Origin: Vibrio hangzhouensis
GTDB lineage: Bacteria; Pseudomonadota; Gammaproteobacteria; Enterobacterales; Vibrionaceae
DNA: 64,000 nucleotides
Direction of reading: 5' to 3'
Assembly: GCF_900107935.1 (NCBI RefSeq)
Contig: NZ_FNVG01000003.1
Span: forward strand, 62,001-126,000
Under the pieces are notes generated by a model, which did no database searches, was not told the DNA's origin, and saw only the letters and a list, made by a program, of their open reading frames with translations. Positions 47,969 through 56,071 of this stretch are shown here, piece after piece (the first letter of the stretch is position 1; every line of letters starts with the position of its first letter). The position numbers were made by a program, and so were the translations under genes.

Positions 47969-49301
47969 ACGCTTCTTTGCGCTCCATGGTTTGAGCTTCT
48001 GCTTGTGCGGCGACCAGACCAACACTTTGCCTTTCCAGAATATTGCGAATAGCTTCGGCTTTTGAACTGAGCAGGTTGTGAGCCAGTAGCAGTGGCATTG
48101 CGCTGACAAGGCCCAGTACCGTGGTCACCAGTGCCATAGAAATTCCTCCTGCCATTACACGAGGTTCGGCATTGCCAAATTGTGTGATGACCTGGAAGGT
48201 TTCAATCATACCCGTCACCGTTCCAAGCAGGCCTAACATAGGTGCCAGTGCTGCAAGCAGTTTCAACATACTCAGACCGCGCTCAAGATGTTGCTGCTCA
48301 TCCATGATGGCCTCCAGCAAACGTAATTCCAGCGCTTCAACGTGCAGTTGTTTCTCACGGTGGTAGACACTGAGCACCCGGCCCAGAGGGTTATCTTTGG
48401 GGGTATCAGCTGTTTTAAGCTGCTTGGTGATGGTGTGTTGGGTAGAGAGCAACACAACAGCGCGATACAAGGCGATGATCATGCCCAGAACAAATAAAGC
48501 AGTGATGATTTTGCCCACTACGCCACCATGCTCAAATCGCTCGGTCAGAGTCGGAGTATCCGCGAGTTGCTGATAGATATCCCCACGACTGGGATCGAGT
48601 TGAGTTGCGGTTTGACCAGTGACAATGCCAGCTGCTTCAAAGGACGTGGGGACGCTGTTTGGCAGACGAGGAAAGTCACTGGCCAACTGGCCATCCCAGC
48701 TGATGGGGCCATGGGCCGAGAGGAGTGCAAAATGACCCAGTCGAATCGCGTTAATGGTCATCATTTCCCCTGAGCCGGACACGAAAGGCAGATCTACTTC
48801 ACTATAGGTCGCGCCTGAGGAAATCTGAGACAGGTACGCTTGCCATAATCCAGTGAGCTGATGGATAGAGGGCAGAGTTTTTGCGGCGACAATGCTATTA
48901 ATGGCGGTCAGGTGTTCAGCCTGCTCGTGATTTATCACCGAGTGCTCGAGTTCGATTTGTAGCTCTTTTGCCGATTGACGTACCACACCGAACAGTTCAC
49001 CCAAGCTGCCCGTTTCCAGATGTAGTTTTTTTTGTTGCTCTGCCAGAGTGCGTTCATTGTCGGTAAACGCGCTACTCAGTGATTGAATACTGGCATCCAA
49101 TTCTGCTTTCCGTTGTTGCAGCTCCGATTTACGTGCAGCCAACGTTTGTTGTTGCTGCACAAATTCAGCTTCTCGCTGCGCGTTGTGCTGCTGCTCTTGT
49201 TTCTGAGCAACTTTGGCTTTGGTCGTTAGCGAATCAGCTGCAAGCGCCGGTTGAACCACACTAAGGCTGAAAAGGGCAATAATGAAAGGTAACTTATGCA
49301 T
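47958..49301 (-). CDS. ttpC: TtpC-like long ExbB paralogue of the Vibrio TonB2/3 system
   Basis: A 447-aa protein. The signal peptide MHKLPFIIALFSLSVVQPALA is followed by a periplasmic coiled-coil (about 25-110, rich in Gln/Glu heptads), a connecting domain and a C-terminal MotA/TolQ/ExbB domain (about 270-440, LLAALAPMLGLLGTVTGM, AGGISMALVTTVLGLVSA). Vibrio TtpC is required for TonB2-dependent siderophore uptake. It lies second in the operon, between the DUF3450 gene and exbB, as in known clusters. Confidence 0.88.
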   Translation of the reverse strand: MHKLPFIIALFSLSVVQPALAADSLTTKAKVAQKQEQQHNAQREAEFVQQQQTLAARKSELQQRKAELDASIQSLSSAFTDNERTLAEQQKKLHLETGSLGELFGVVRQSAKELQIELEHSVINHEQAEHLTAINSIVAAKTLPSIHQLTGLWQAYLSQISSGATYSEVDLPFVSGSGEMMTINAIRLGHFALLSAHGPISWDGQLASDFPRLPNSVPTSFEAAGIVTGQTATQLDPSRGDIYQQLADTPTLTERFEHGGVVGKIITALFVLGMIIALYRAVVLLSTQHTITKQLKTADTPKDNPLGRVLSVYHREKQLHVEALELRLLEAIMDEQQHLERGLSMLKLLAALAPMLGLLGTVTGMIETFQVITQFGNAEPRVMAGGISMALVTTVLGLVSAMPLLLAHNLLSSKAEAIRNILERQSVGLVAAQAEAQTMERKEAYAA

Positions 49302-50083
49302 TAGCTGGGATCCTTAATCTTTTCAGCAGGAGAGAGTGAAACCGGCAGCTCTATCAGCGACGGTGAGGCTTGTTTGTCAGCAATAGCAAAAGCCTGATCG
49401 ATATGAGAAGCCTGTGATATGTCGATGGATACCCAGCTTTGTTGGTTCGCATCCCAGCTCCAGTATTGAGTTCGATCCAGGCTTCGGGCAACCAGTGAAA
49501 CGCGCCCCAGATACAGTTGCTCTGCTTCAATTTTACGGCCGACATTGATTTGTGAGCGGTAGCTGCCCAGCTTGATGCCGTAATCCATTTCAATTTGGTA
49601 GGCCTCTAATATGCGGCGGTACTTTTCGGCGTCACTGACATCCGCTTGTGGCATCAGCGCTTTAAGCTGCTCTAGCCTTGTCAGACGAGCCTCAAGTCGA
49701 ATTGGTTTGTCTTGTTGAATGTGCTGTTCCAGGCCTGCCAACATTTGGTACATCAAAGGCACGACGCCCTGGCGCGTATCACTGATTTGCGCAAGTTGGG
49801 CTTGGATGCTGGCCATCTCTTGATGTTGATTTGCAACAACGGCTTGCAGGTGTTTCTCATAGATGGCCAGATTGGCGATTTCCTGCTCGAGCATCGCTAT
49901 TTCGGATTTGAGCTCGAAGGCTTTATCACTGCTTTTATTGATACGATCCTGGCTTTGTGCACTTTGGGTAATGGTCTGTGCTTCAATCGTGCGAGCGTTA
50001 TCAAGATCACTGGCGTTGGCCATACTGCTTATGCTGAGCAGGGTAAGCGTGCACAATGTCAGGCGAAAAGCCGTTTTGTTCAT
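49301..50083 (-). CDS. DUF3450 periplasmic coiled-coil protein of the TonB operon
   Basis: A 260-aa exported protein. Signal peptide MNKTAFRLTLCTLTLLSISS (cleavage after MANA) leads to a coiled-coil (about 35-100, SDKAFELKSEIAMLEQEIANL). A conserved DUF3450 C-terminal half follows with YQIEMDYGIKLGSYRSQI and LGRVSLVARSLDRTQYW. It is the first gene of the operon, and its stop overlaps the ttpC ATG by one base. Its role with TtpC is not established. A Fur-like box lies about 170-190 bp upstream. Confidence 0.85.
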   Translation of the reverse strand: MNKTAFRLTLCTLTLLSISSMANASDLDNARTIEAQTITQSAQSQDRINKSSDKAFELKSEIAMLEQEIANLAIYEKHLQAVVANQHQEMASIQAQLAQISDTRQGVVPLMYQMLAGLEQHIQQDKPIRLEARLTRLEQLKALMPQADVSDAEKYRRILEAYQIEMDYGIKLGSYRSQINVGRKIEAEQLYLGRVSLVARSLDRTQYWSWDANQQSWVSIDISQASHIDQAFAIADKQASPSLIELPVSLSPAEKIKDPS

Positions 50084-50252
50084 TTCAATAGCCTTCTGCT
50101 TTCTGTCATCTCAAGGGAGACGTGTCATTGCACAGTAGAGACAACAGATTCGGTAGTTAATGTGGATCACATGGCTTCAAGTCGGCTTACAGAGGCCGAA
50201 CTGAGAAGCGCCAACATTGTATTGCAACTGTCTGAAGAAATACAGTTTAAAT

Positions 50253-50271
50253 GATATTGATAGTAGTTATC
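50253..50271. promoter_or_regulatory. Fur-box candidate upstream of the TonB operon
   Basis: GATATT-GATAGT-A-GTTATC matches the 19-bp Fur consensus GATAAT-GATAAT-C-ATTATC at 15 of 19 positions. It lies 170 bp upstream of the DUF3450 start on the minus strand. Iron control is expected for a TonB system. Confidence 0.6.
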
Positions 50272-50324
50272 ATTTGAGGTTTATTGATATCAGGTGAAGC
50301 GATGCTTGAGAGGGGGGTCGGACA

Positions 50325-50352
50325 CCAAAAACAAAACCCTCGCAAAGGAGGG
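50325..50352 (-). terminator. terminator of the DUF3545 gene
   Basis: On the minus strand CCCTCC-TTTG-CGAGGG-like pairing (CCCTC at 50337-50341 with GAGGG at 50348-50352) is followed by TTTTGTTTTT. It separates the DUF3545 gene from the TonB operon promoter. Confidence 0.78.
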
Positions 50353-50430
50353 CTCTGTGTTGTATCGATAATCAAGTTTCAGGCTTCTTGAGCATCGAAA
50401 ATTCATATTCTTGTGCCAGAAATGGTTGGA

Positions 50431-50616
50431 CTAAAGATCAACATCGTCCAGTGAAAAGTCTAAGCCAATATCCATATCGTTTAGCTCTTTCTGTAAACGC
50501 TGTCTGTCTTTAATTGCCTCGATTTCTCGCCATTTTCTTTTTACAGGTTTCGCGCGCCCAGCGCGTGGTCGTGGTGCATCAAATTCCGTAACGCCGTCTA
50601 GTTCAAAGCCATCCAT
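50431..50616 (-). CDS. DUF3545 family small protein
   Basis: A 61-aa protein, MDGFELDGVTEFD at the start, then a basic middle (RAGRAKPVKRKWREIEAIKDRQRLQKEL) and an acidic tail LDFSLDDVDL. This is the DUF3545 pattern found in Vibrio and relatives. Function is unknown; the basic helix could bind nucleic acid or a protein partner. It has its own terminator. Confidence 0.78.
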   Translation of the reverse strand: MDGFELDGVTEFDAPRPRAGRAKPVKRKWREIEAIKDRQRLQKELNDMDIGLDFSLDDVDL

Positions 50617-51097
50617 AAGCCACCTCTACTATTATTGTTCTCCTCACGGAGCCCTTTTAGTACCACATTACAAGACAGATTAACTTTGATTTGTTTCTCA
50701 TTTGTTTCTTAAGTATGAACTTTTTATGCCATTTTGAACTCAATCTCACAGTTTTGGTTTAATCATTTGCCTAAAAATTAACCGGTTGAATCACATTATC
50801 AAAAAGAAATTGAGAACATAGATTGTTAACACGGTGTGCTGAGGGGGTTGAACAGCGGATTTTGTGTGCTACGAGAAACATTCTCATTGTCTGATAATGT
50901 TTAAAAAGTATTCCATTTGGTAAAACAGCGTCGACCCTTTGAGGTACATAGGATTGTCCGTTCATTTGTCACTACTTGTGACTTTGGTTGCTATGCTTAC
51001 CTATTGTTAAAAAAATGACGGAATCTTGCTAATCATTAGTGATGCATTTGCTTTATTAACTGTTAACTTTTCGTGATTTTATGGTGAAAAATAACAA
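50617..51097. other. intergenic stretch without a supported gene
   Basis: About 480 bp between the DUF3545 gene and the agcS promoter. A 64-codon frame at 50771-50965 (minus) lacks a good ribosome site and is not called. The sequence includes GTCAC-N5-GTGAC near 50970-50985 and is otherwise AT-rich and non-coding to the eye. Confidence 0.5.
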
Positions 51098-51106
51098 TGT
51101 TATAAT
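51098..51106 (+). promoter_or_regulatory. agcS promoter, extended -10
   Basis: TGT-TATAAT (51098-51106) is an extended -10 element. The -35 region 17-18 bp upstream is weak (TTTTAT/TTTATG). Transcription would begin near 51113, giving a leader of about 209 nt before the agcS start. Confidence 0.65.
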
Positions 51107-51112
51107 ACTTGT

Positions 51113-51324
51113 TGCGTATTGATTTTTATGTGGCATGCCTGCAAAATCCGCCCGTCAAAAAATACGCCGACTTGTATAGCGTTCCCAATGGGTAAGAAAT
51201 ACAAGCTAAGTTGCCGTGAAAAACAGTGAAATAAACAGAACCACACGGATGGGTAGAGGCACGGAACTTAGGAAGCACTTGGATGTGCGGCTCGGTATTC
51301 CAACTTTAAGTGAGGTTTAAAGTG
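51113..51324 (+). ncRNA. structured 5' leader RNA of agcS (candidate regulatory element)
   Basis: The leader folds well by eye. Stem 1 is CTTGTAT (51171-51177) with ATACAAG (51199-51205), with an inner CCC-AAT-GGG. Stem 2 abuts it directly: CTAAGTTGCCGTG (51206-51218) with CACGGAACTTAG (51260-51271), 12 bp with one bulged G. Stem 3 is GGAA-GCAC (51271-51278, ending GTGC 51285-51288 and TTCC 51298-51301). Stem 4 is ACTTTAA (51303-51309) with TTAAAGT (51317-51323), placing the ribosome site GTGAGG in its loop and the first two bases of the start codon in the stem. It resembles a translational riboswitch or thermosensor, but I do not recognise its class. Confidence 0.55.
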
Positions 51325-52761
51325 ACAGACGTAATTAATTTGATGAACGATCTACTTTGGGGATCGATTCTGGTTTATCTACTCGTGGGTGTGGGGATCT
51401 ATTTTACAGTACGCCTAGGGTTTATTCAGTTCCGCCATTTTGGTCACATGTTCAGTGTGCTAAAAAACAGTCGTAAGGCTGATGCAGCCGGCATCTCCTC
51501 TTTTCAGGCTCTTTGTACAAGTCTGGCTGCACGTGTTGGCACTGGTAACATGGCGGGTGTTGCTGTAGCTCTGACATTTGGTGGCCCGGGTGCCATTTTC
51601 TGGATGTGGCTGATCGCGATGCTGGGTATGGCCACTTCTTTTGCCGAAAGTACTCTTGCACAGCTATATAAAACGCGTGATGACGATGGTAACTACCGTG
51701 GTGGTCCTGCGTACTACATGGAGAAAGGCCTGGGCATGCGCTGGATGGGCGTATTGTTCTCTATCTTCCTAATCATTGCATTTGGTCTGGTTTTCAATGC
51801 GGTACAGGCGAACTCGATTGCCACTGCTATGAACACCGCATTCGGTATTGAGCCAATTTACGTTGGTGTGTTTATCGTTCTGATTTCAGCGTTTGTGATT
51901 TTTGGTGGTATTCGTAAAATCGCTCGTACAGCAGAACTGATTGTTCCTGTGATGGCTCTGGCCTATCTGCTGCTTGCTTTCGTTGTGGTGTTCATGAACA
52001 TCGAGAAAGTGCCAGAAGTGCTTGCGTACATCTTTAAGAGCGCGTTTGGCCTACAGGAAGCCGCAGCAGGTGGCGTCGGTTATGCCATTGCTCAGGCAAT
52101 GATTCAGGGTATCAAGCGCGGTCTGTTCTCAAACGAAGCGGGCATGGGTTCGGCACCGAATGCTGCGGCATCGGCAACGCCATACCCACCGCACCCTGCC
52201 TCTCAGGGCTATGTGCAAATGCTGGGTGTGTTCACCGATACGATTGTCATCTGTAGTGCAACTGTGGCGATTATCCTGATGTCGGGTGAGTACGTTCCAC
52301 ACGGTGAAGTGACGGGTATTGAACTGACTCAGCGAGCACTGAGCTCACAAGTCGGTGACTGGGGTGGTATCTTTGTTGCTGTGGCGATTTTCTTCTTTGC
52401 ATTCACATCTATCATTGCAAACTACTCGTATGCAGAAACCAACCTGATCTTCCTGGAGCACAACCACAAAGCTGGCCTGGGTATTTTCCGTATCGTCGTA
52501 TTGGGCATGGTATTGTTTGGTTCGGTAGCAACATTACCGACGGTTTGGGCCCTGGCGGATGTTTCTATGGGTCTGATGGCTATCGTCAACCTGATAGCGA
52601 TTATCCTGCTTTCAGGCATCGTGGTGAAGTTGGCGAAAGACTACAACATGCAGCTTGATGCCGGTAAAGTACCAACGTTTGATGCCAACGATTATCCTGA
52701 GCTTAAGTCTCAGCTTGAAGAAGGCATTTGGGACAACACAAAAGAGACTGCGAATAAGTAA
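51322..52761 (+). CDS. sodium:alanine symporter, AGCS family
   Basis: A 479-aa inner-membrane Na+-coupled amino-acid carrier. About ten TM helices, with the AGCS signatures ARVGTGNMAGVAVAL and GIKRGLFSNEAGMGSAPNAAASA. Start is GTG 51322 (MTDVINLMNDLLWG) behind AGTGAGG; the GTG at 51310 lies inside that site. It should import alanine or glycine. Its expression is probably controlled by the structured leader at 51113-51324. It is monocistronic, closed by a strong terminator. Confidence 0.93.
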   Translation: MTDVINLMNDLLWGSILVYLLVGVGIYFTVRLGFIQFRHFGHMFSVLKNSRKADAAGISSFQALCTSLAARVGTGNMAGVAVALTFGGPGAIFWMWLIAMLGMATSFAESTLAQLYKTRDDDGNYRGGPAYYMEKGLGMRWMGVLFSIFLIIAFGLVFNAVQANSIATAMNTAFGIEPIYVGVFIVLISAFVIFGGIRKIARTAELIVPVMALAYLLLAFVVVFMNIEKVPEVLAYIFKSAFGLQEAAAGGVGYAIAQAMIQGIKRGLFSNEAGMGSAPNAAASATPYPPHPASQGYVQMLGVFTDTIVICSATVAIILMSGEYVPHGEVTGIELTQRALSSQVGDWGGIFVAVAIFFFAFTSIIANYSYAETNLIFLEHNHKAGLGIFRIVVLGMVLFGSVATLPTVWALADVSMGLMAIVNLIAIILLSGIVVKLAKDYNMQLDAGKVPTFDANDYPELKSQLEEGIWDNTKETANK

Positions 52762-52789
52762 TCACTTTTGCCTATCTCAAAAATAGATT

Positions 52790-52832
52790 AAGCCATGCAC
52801 TAATTCATTGCTGAAAGTGCATGGCTTTTTTT
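52790..52832 (+). terminator. agcS terminator
   Basis: AAGCCATGCACT (52790-52801) and AGTGCATGGCTT (52816-52827), a 12-bp perfect stem with a run of T. Confidence 0.92.
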
Positions 52833-52867
52833 ATACTGAAAGAAATCATTATTAAAAGAGTAAAGTC

Positions 52868-53644
52868 ATGCTTATTGTTGTTTCACCGGCCAAAACCCTG
52901 GATTACGAGTCTCCCCTTGCCACGAAGCGTTTTACCTTACCTGAGTTGAGAGAGCATTCTGCACAGCTGATTGAGGAGTGTCGTAAGTTGACCCCTGCCG
53001 ACGTGTCTGCGCTGATGAAGGTGAGTGATAAGATCGCCGGTCTTAATGTGGCCCGTTTTGAAGAGTGGAGTGAGACATTTACGACCGACAATGCGCGTCA
53101 GGCGATTTTGGCATTTAAGGGCGATGTCTATACAGGTCTTGAAGCCGAAACCATGACGGAAGCCGATTTTGATTACGCTCAGCAACATCTTCGTATGTTG
53201 TCAGGTTTGTACGGCCTTTTGAAACCGCTTGATCTGATGCAGCCTTATCGTCTTGAAATGGGAACAAAGCTTGCGAATCAACGCGGTACTAACTTGTATC
53301 AGTTCTGGGGCAATATCATTACCGACAAGCTGAATGAGGCGCTACATGCTCAGGAGGATAATGTCCTGATCAATCTGGCATCGAATGAGTACTTTAAATC
53401 AGTAAAGACAAAGCAACTTGATGGTCAGGTAATTACCCCAATTTTCAAAGATTGTAAGAATGGTCAGTATAAGGTCATCAGCTTTTACGCCAAGAAGGCT
53501 CGAGGCATGATGGCACGCTATATCATTGATAACCGAGTGGATTCGATTGAGAAGCTGACGAAGTTTGATGTGGCGGGGTATTATTTTGCAGAGGAAGAAT
53601 CTACAGCTACGGAATTAGTTTTCAAGCGTGAAGAGCAACAATAG
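52868..53644 (+). CDS. yaaA: peroxide stress protein YaaA
   Basis: A 258-aa UPF0246/YaaA protein, which lowers free iron and protects DNA under H2O2 in E. coli. The N-terminus [17 protein letters not shown] is the family signature. Conserved segments include [35 protein letters not shown] and [10 protein letters not shown], then [15 protein letters not shown]. The length matches E. coli YaaA. It converges on srmB with a shared strong hairpin between. Confidence 0.94.
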   Translation: MLIVVSPAKTLDYESPLATKRFTLPELREHSAQLIEECRKLTPADVSALMKVSDKIAGLNVARFEEWSETFTTDNARQAILAFKGDVYTGLEAETMTEADFDYAQQHLRMLSGLYGLLKPLDLMQPYRLEMGTKLANQRGTNLYQFWGNIITDKLNEALHAQEDNVLINLASNEYFKSVKTKQLDGQVITPIFKDCKNGQYKVISFYAKKARGMMARYIIDNRVDSIEKLTKFDVAGYYFAEEESTATELVFKREEQQ

Positions 53645-53656
53645 CACCCAATAGAC

Positions 53657-53692
53657 AAAGCGCCATTGTCATTTCCACGACAATGGCGCTTT
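53657..53692. terminator. convergent hairpin between yaaA and srmB
   Basis: AAAGCGCCATTGTC (53657-53670) and GACAATGGCGCTTT (53679-53692) form a perfect 14-bp stem with an 8-nt loop. It serves both directions though T-runs are short. Confidence 0.82.
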
Positions 53693-53722
53693 GTTAATGA
53701 AGCCTTGGCGGGCGACAACTGG

Positions 53723-54952
53723 CTATTTTTTCTTAGCGCCTTTCTTTTTAGTTACTTTCTTTTTGTCGTCTTTTTTGGCCTTTTTCTTTTTCTTAAACAC
53801 AGGCTTTTTGTGAGTTGGGCGCATACCCTCAATAAATCTTTCTTTGATCAGTTCTTTTGTGTAACGACCCACACGATCCATCATTGGTTGATCGTGCGCT
53901 TCCACTAAAGAGATCGCAATGCCTTTTTTACCGGCGCGAGCAGTACGCCCGATACGATGCAGATAAACGTCAGCACTGCGTGGTAAGTCGTAGTTGATTA
54001 CGTGTGATACGTCCGGCAAATCAATACCGCGTGCCGCGATATCTGTTGCCAATAAGATATTCACGCTACCTTCACGGAAACGACTGATGGCGTTATTGCG
54101 ACGATCCTGAGGCATCTCCCCCTGGATCCATGAACAAGGAATTTGAGCGCTGTCGAGTTGTTGACGAAGCTCAGCCAGACGTTCACGGGTTTTGACAAAT
54201 ACAATGGTGCGTTGCGCCTGCTCGCTGAGAATGTGTTTCAGCAAGGCCAGCTTGTGCTCAGCACTGTCCGCACGATGATACCACTGAGTGATTTTCTTAC
54301 GTTCACGCAGGGAAGGTTCGGCATCGATCTCTGCCGGTTCGTTTAGCAGATCTGCTGTAAAACCTTCGACGCCACGACCTTCAAGTGTGGCTGAAAATAG
54401 CAGGGTCTGTTTACGCCAGCGACATTCTGCCGAGAGGCGGTCGACGGTAGGGCCAAAACCCATATCCAGCATACGATCAGCTTCGTCCAGTACTAACCAT
54501 TCGATCGCTCTGCAGTCAAAGCGTTCTGACTCGATATATTCCATCAGACGACCGGGGGTCGCTACAACGATATCCTGAGTTTGCGCTAATGTTTCAGCGT
54601 GGCTGTCGTAAGTTACGCCACCCGTAATCGTGGCCACTTTTAGACGTGAGTACTTAGCCAGAGCTCTGGTCTGCTCCGCAACCTGCATGGCCAGTTCACG
54701 TGTTGGCGTTAGTACAAGGATACGTGCCGGGCCGGCTTTCTTGCGCGGGAAGTCCAGTAAGTACTGGATCGCCGGGATCGCAAATGATGCGGTTTTCCCC
54801 GTTCCTGTGGGAGCCGATGCAAGGATATCTTTGGCGTCCAGTGCTTGTGGGATCGCTTGAGCCTGAACTTCAGTCGGGCGGCTAAAGCCCATTTCTTCAA
54901 TCGCTTCTAAAAGGGTAGGATCTAAATCTAGTTCGGCGAATGTTCTGATCAC
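53723..54952 (-). CDS. srmB: DEAD-box RNA helicase SrmB
   Basis: A 409-aa ATP-dependent RNA helicase of early 50S assembly. Motifs are SAPTGTGKTASF, LTPTRELAMQV, VATPGRLMEYI, LVLDEADRMLDMG, LFSATLEG, ATDIAARGIDLPDVSH and HRIGRTARAGKKG. A Lys-rich tail follows (KKPVFKKKKKAKKDDKKK). Start GTG 54952 with GGAG upstream. The short ARDEAD N-terminus (FAELDLDPTLLEAIEEMGF) and the RERKKITQWYHRAD segment point to SrmB rather than DeaD or RhlE. Confidence 0.92.
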   Translation of the reverse strand: MIRTFAELDLDPTLLEAIEEMGFSRPTEVQAQAIPQALDAKDILASAPTGTGKTASFAIPAIQYLLDFPRKKAGPARILVLTPTRELAMQVAEQTRALAKYSRLKVATITGGVTYDSHAETLAQTQDIVVATPGRLMEYIESERFDCRAIEWLVLDEADRMLDMGFGPTVDRLSAECRWRKQTLLFSATLEGRGVEGFTADLLNEPAEIDAEPSLRERKKITQWYHRADSAEHKLALLKHILSEQAQRTIVFVKTRERLAELRQQLDSAQIPCSWIQGEMPQDRRNNAISRFREGSVNILLATDIAARGIDLPDVSHVINYDLPRSADVYLHRIGRTARAGKKGIAISLVEAHDQPMMDRVGRYTKELIKERFIEGMRPTHKKPVFKKKKKAKKDDKKKVTKKKGAKKK

Positions 54953-55051
54953 TATGATGTCTCCACAAGACGTAAGTTAACCCTGGACAAAAAAACATCA
55001 AGCAGGGGAAAAGTAGGGCGGCTATTATACTCAAACGAACGCTAAGCGCAC

Positions 55052-55774
55052 TTACATTTTAAGGTAAAACTCCCGGGTAAGGGCAATAAAGTCACGGGAG
55101 TAGCCGCCGCCCTCTGAATGGATGACCAGCACGCTTTCAGACGGTTCGCGTGACTGCTTTCCAATGGCAAACAACAATCGGTTACACGCCTTATTGTTGG
55201 TCGCCTGAATCCGGCAAATCCGATGCAGATACCAGCCCTTTTTCAGGGCCTGTTGTATAAACTGCTCCCCCTCGACTTTTGGTAGTACAAAACACGCTTC
55301 ACCCAGTTCGCAGAGTAATTGCCAACAGGCGTCAAGCAATTGCTCATGGGTCAACGAGTCCGTATGGCGCGCAGTGGCGCGTCGTTGATTGGCTGACTGT
55401 TCGCCGCTATTGAAATATGGGGGGTTACAGATAATCCCCGAGTATTTAAGGTTATTTGTAATACAGGTGATATCGCCGTGAGTGACATCAATACGATGCT
55501 GCCAGGGAGAGTGAGCAACGTTATAAGAGGCGTCTTTGATGGCCACAGGATCAATATCTACGGCCTGGATCGTCGCATTGGGAAAGCGCTGCGCAAGCAT
55601 TAATGAGAGTAACCCGGTACCGCAGCCAATATCTAACAGATGTTCGGGCATCGAAAAGTTGGCCCAGGCACCCAATAATATACCGTCGGTACTGACAGGC
55701 ATTCCTGAGTTTCCATCATGTATCGTAAACTGCTTACATTGAAAGCCTTTGGTTTTTGGTGTGCTACAGGTCAT
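55052..55774 (-). CDS. trmN6: tRNA1(Val) A37 N6-methyltransferase TrmN6 (YfiC)
   Basis: A 240-aa SAM-dependent enzyme that methylates A37 of tRNA-Val1. The SAM loop LDIGCGTGLLSLMLAQRFP is near residue 43, the catalytic NPPY in ICNPPYFNSG near 115. FTIHDGNSGMPVSTDGILLGAW is the conserved N-terminal segment. It lies 99 bp upstream of srmB on the same strand. In E. coli yfiC and srmB are also neighbours, which supports both calls. Confidence 0.93.
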   Translation of the reverse strand: MTCSTPKTKGFQCKQFTIHDGNSGMPVSTDGILLGAWANFSMPEHLLDIGCGTGLLSLMLAQRFPNATIQAVDIDPVAIKDASYNVAHSPWQHRIDVTHGDITCITNNLKYSGIICNPPYFNSGEQSANQRRATARHTDSLTHEQLLDACWQLLCELGEACFVLPKVEGEQFIQQALKKGWYLHRICRIQATNNKACNRLLFAIGKQSREPSESVLVIHSEGGGYSRDFIALTREFYLKM

Positions 55775-56071
55775 GCTTTATCTTGTTAATCGTTTGCTTT
55801 TAAGTAATTATCACTAATGTTAAATAAATGAGTAGTGATATGTGCTGTGTGTAATTAAATTGTTCTGTGAAATGATCGGTATAATAATTTAATTTTATTT
55901 TCAAAAGTAGTGATTATCACTGCCTTTCAGTTTGTTGGACAAATTAATATAGTGTTTATTTCTAAGTCTATTGCTTATTGACTAGTGATTCGTCATTATG
56001 CCGGCCTTATTTTTACGGAGGAACGATGATTCCTTCGATAAACACACAACATAACAAGTAAGGGTATATCT

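Noticed and set aside
47969..48109. N-terminal extension of exbB
   Set aside because: It lies wholly inside ttpC on the same strand in another frame; the ExbB-type N-terminus begins at 47968.
50771..50965. 64-codon frame on the minus strand upstream of agcS
   Set aside because: No good ribosome site, no recognisable domain, and it lies in AT-rich intergenic DNA; most likely chance.
51241..51301. Lysine or glycine riboswitch in the agcS leader
   Set aside because: GGTAGAGGCACGGAAC recalls part of the lysine element, but the following conserved blocks are absent and the leader is too short after it. Glycine-aptamer hallmarks are also missing.
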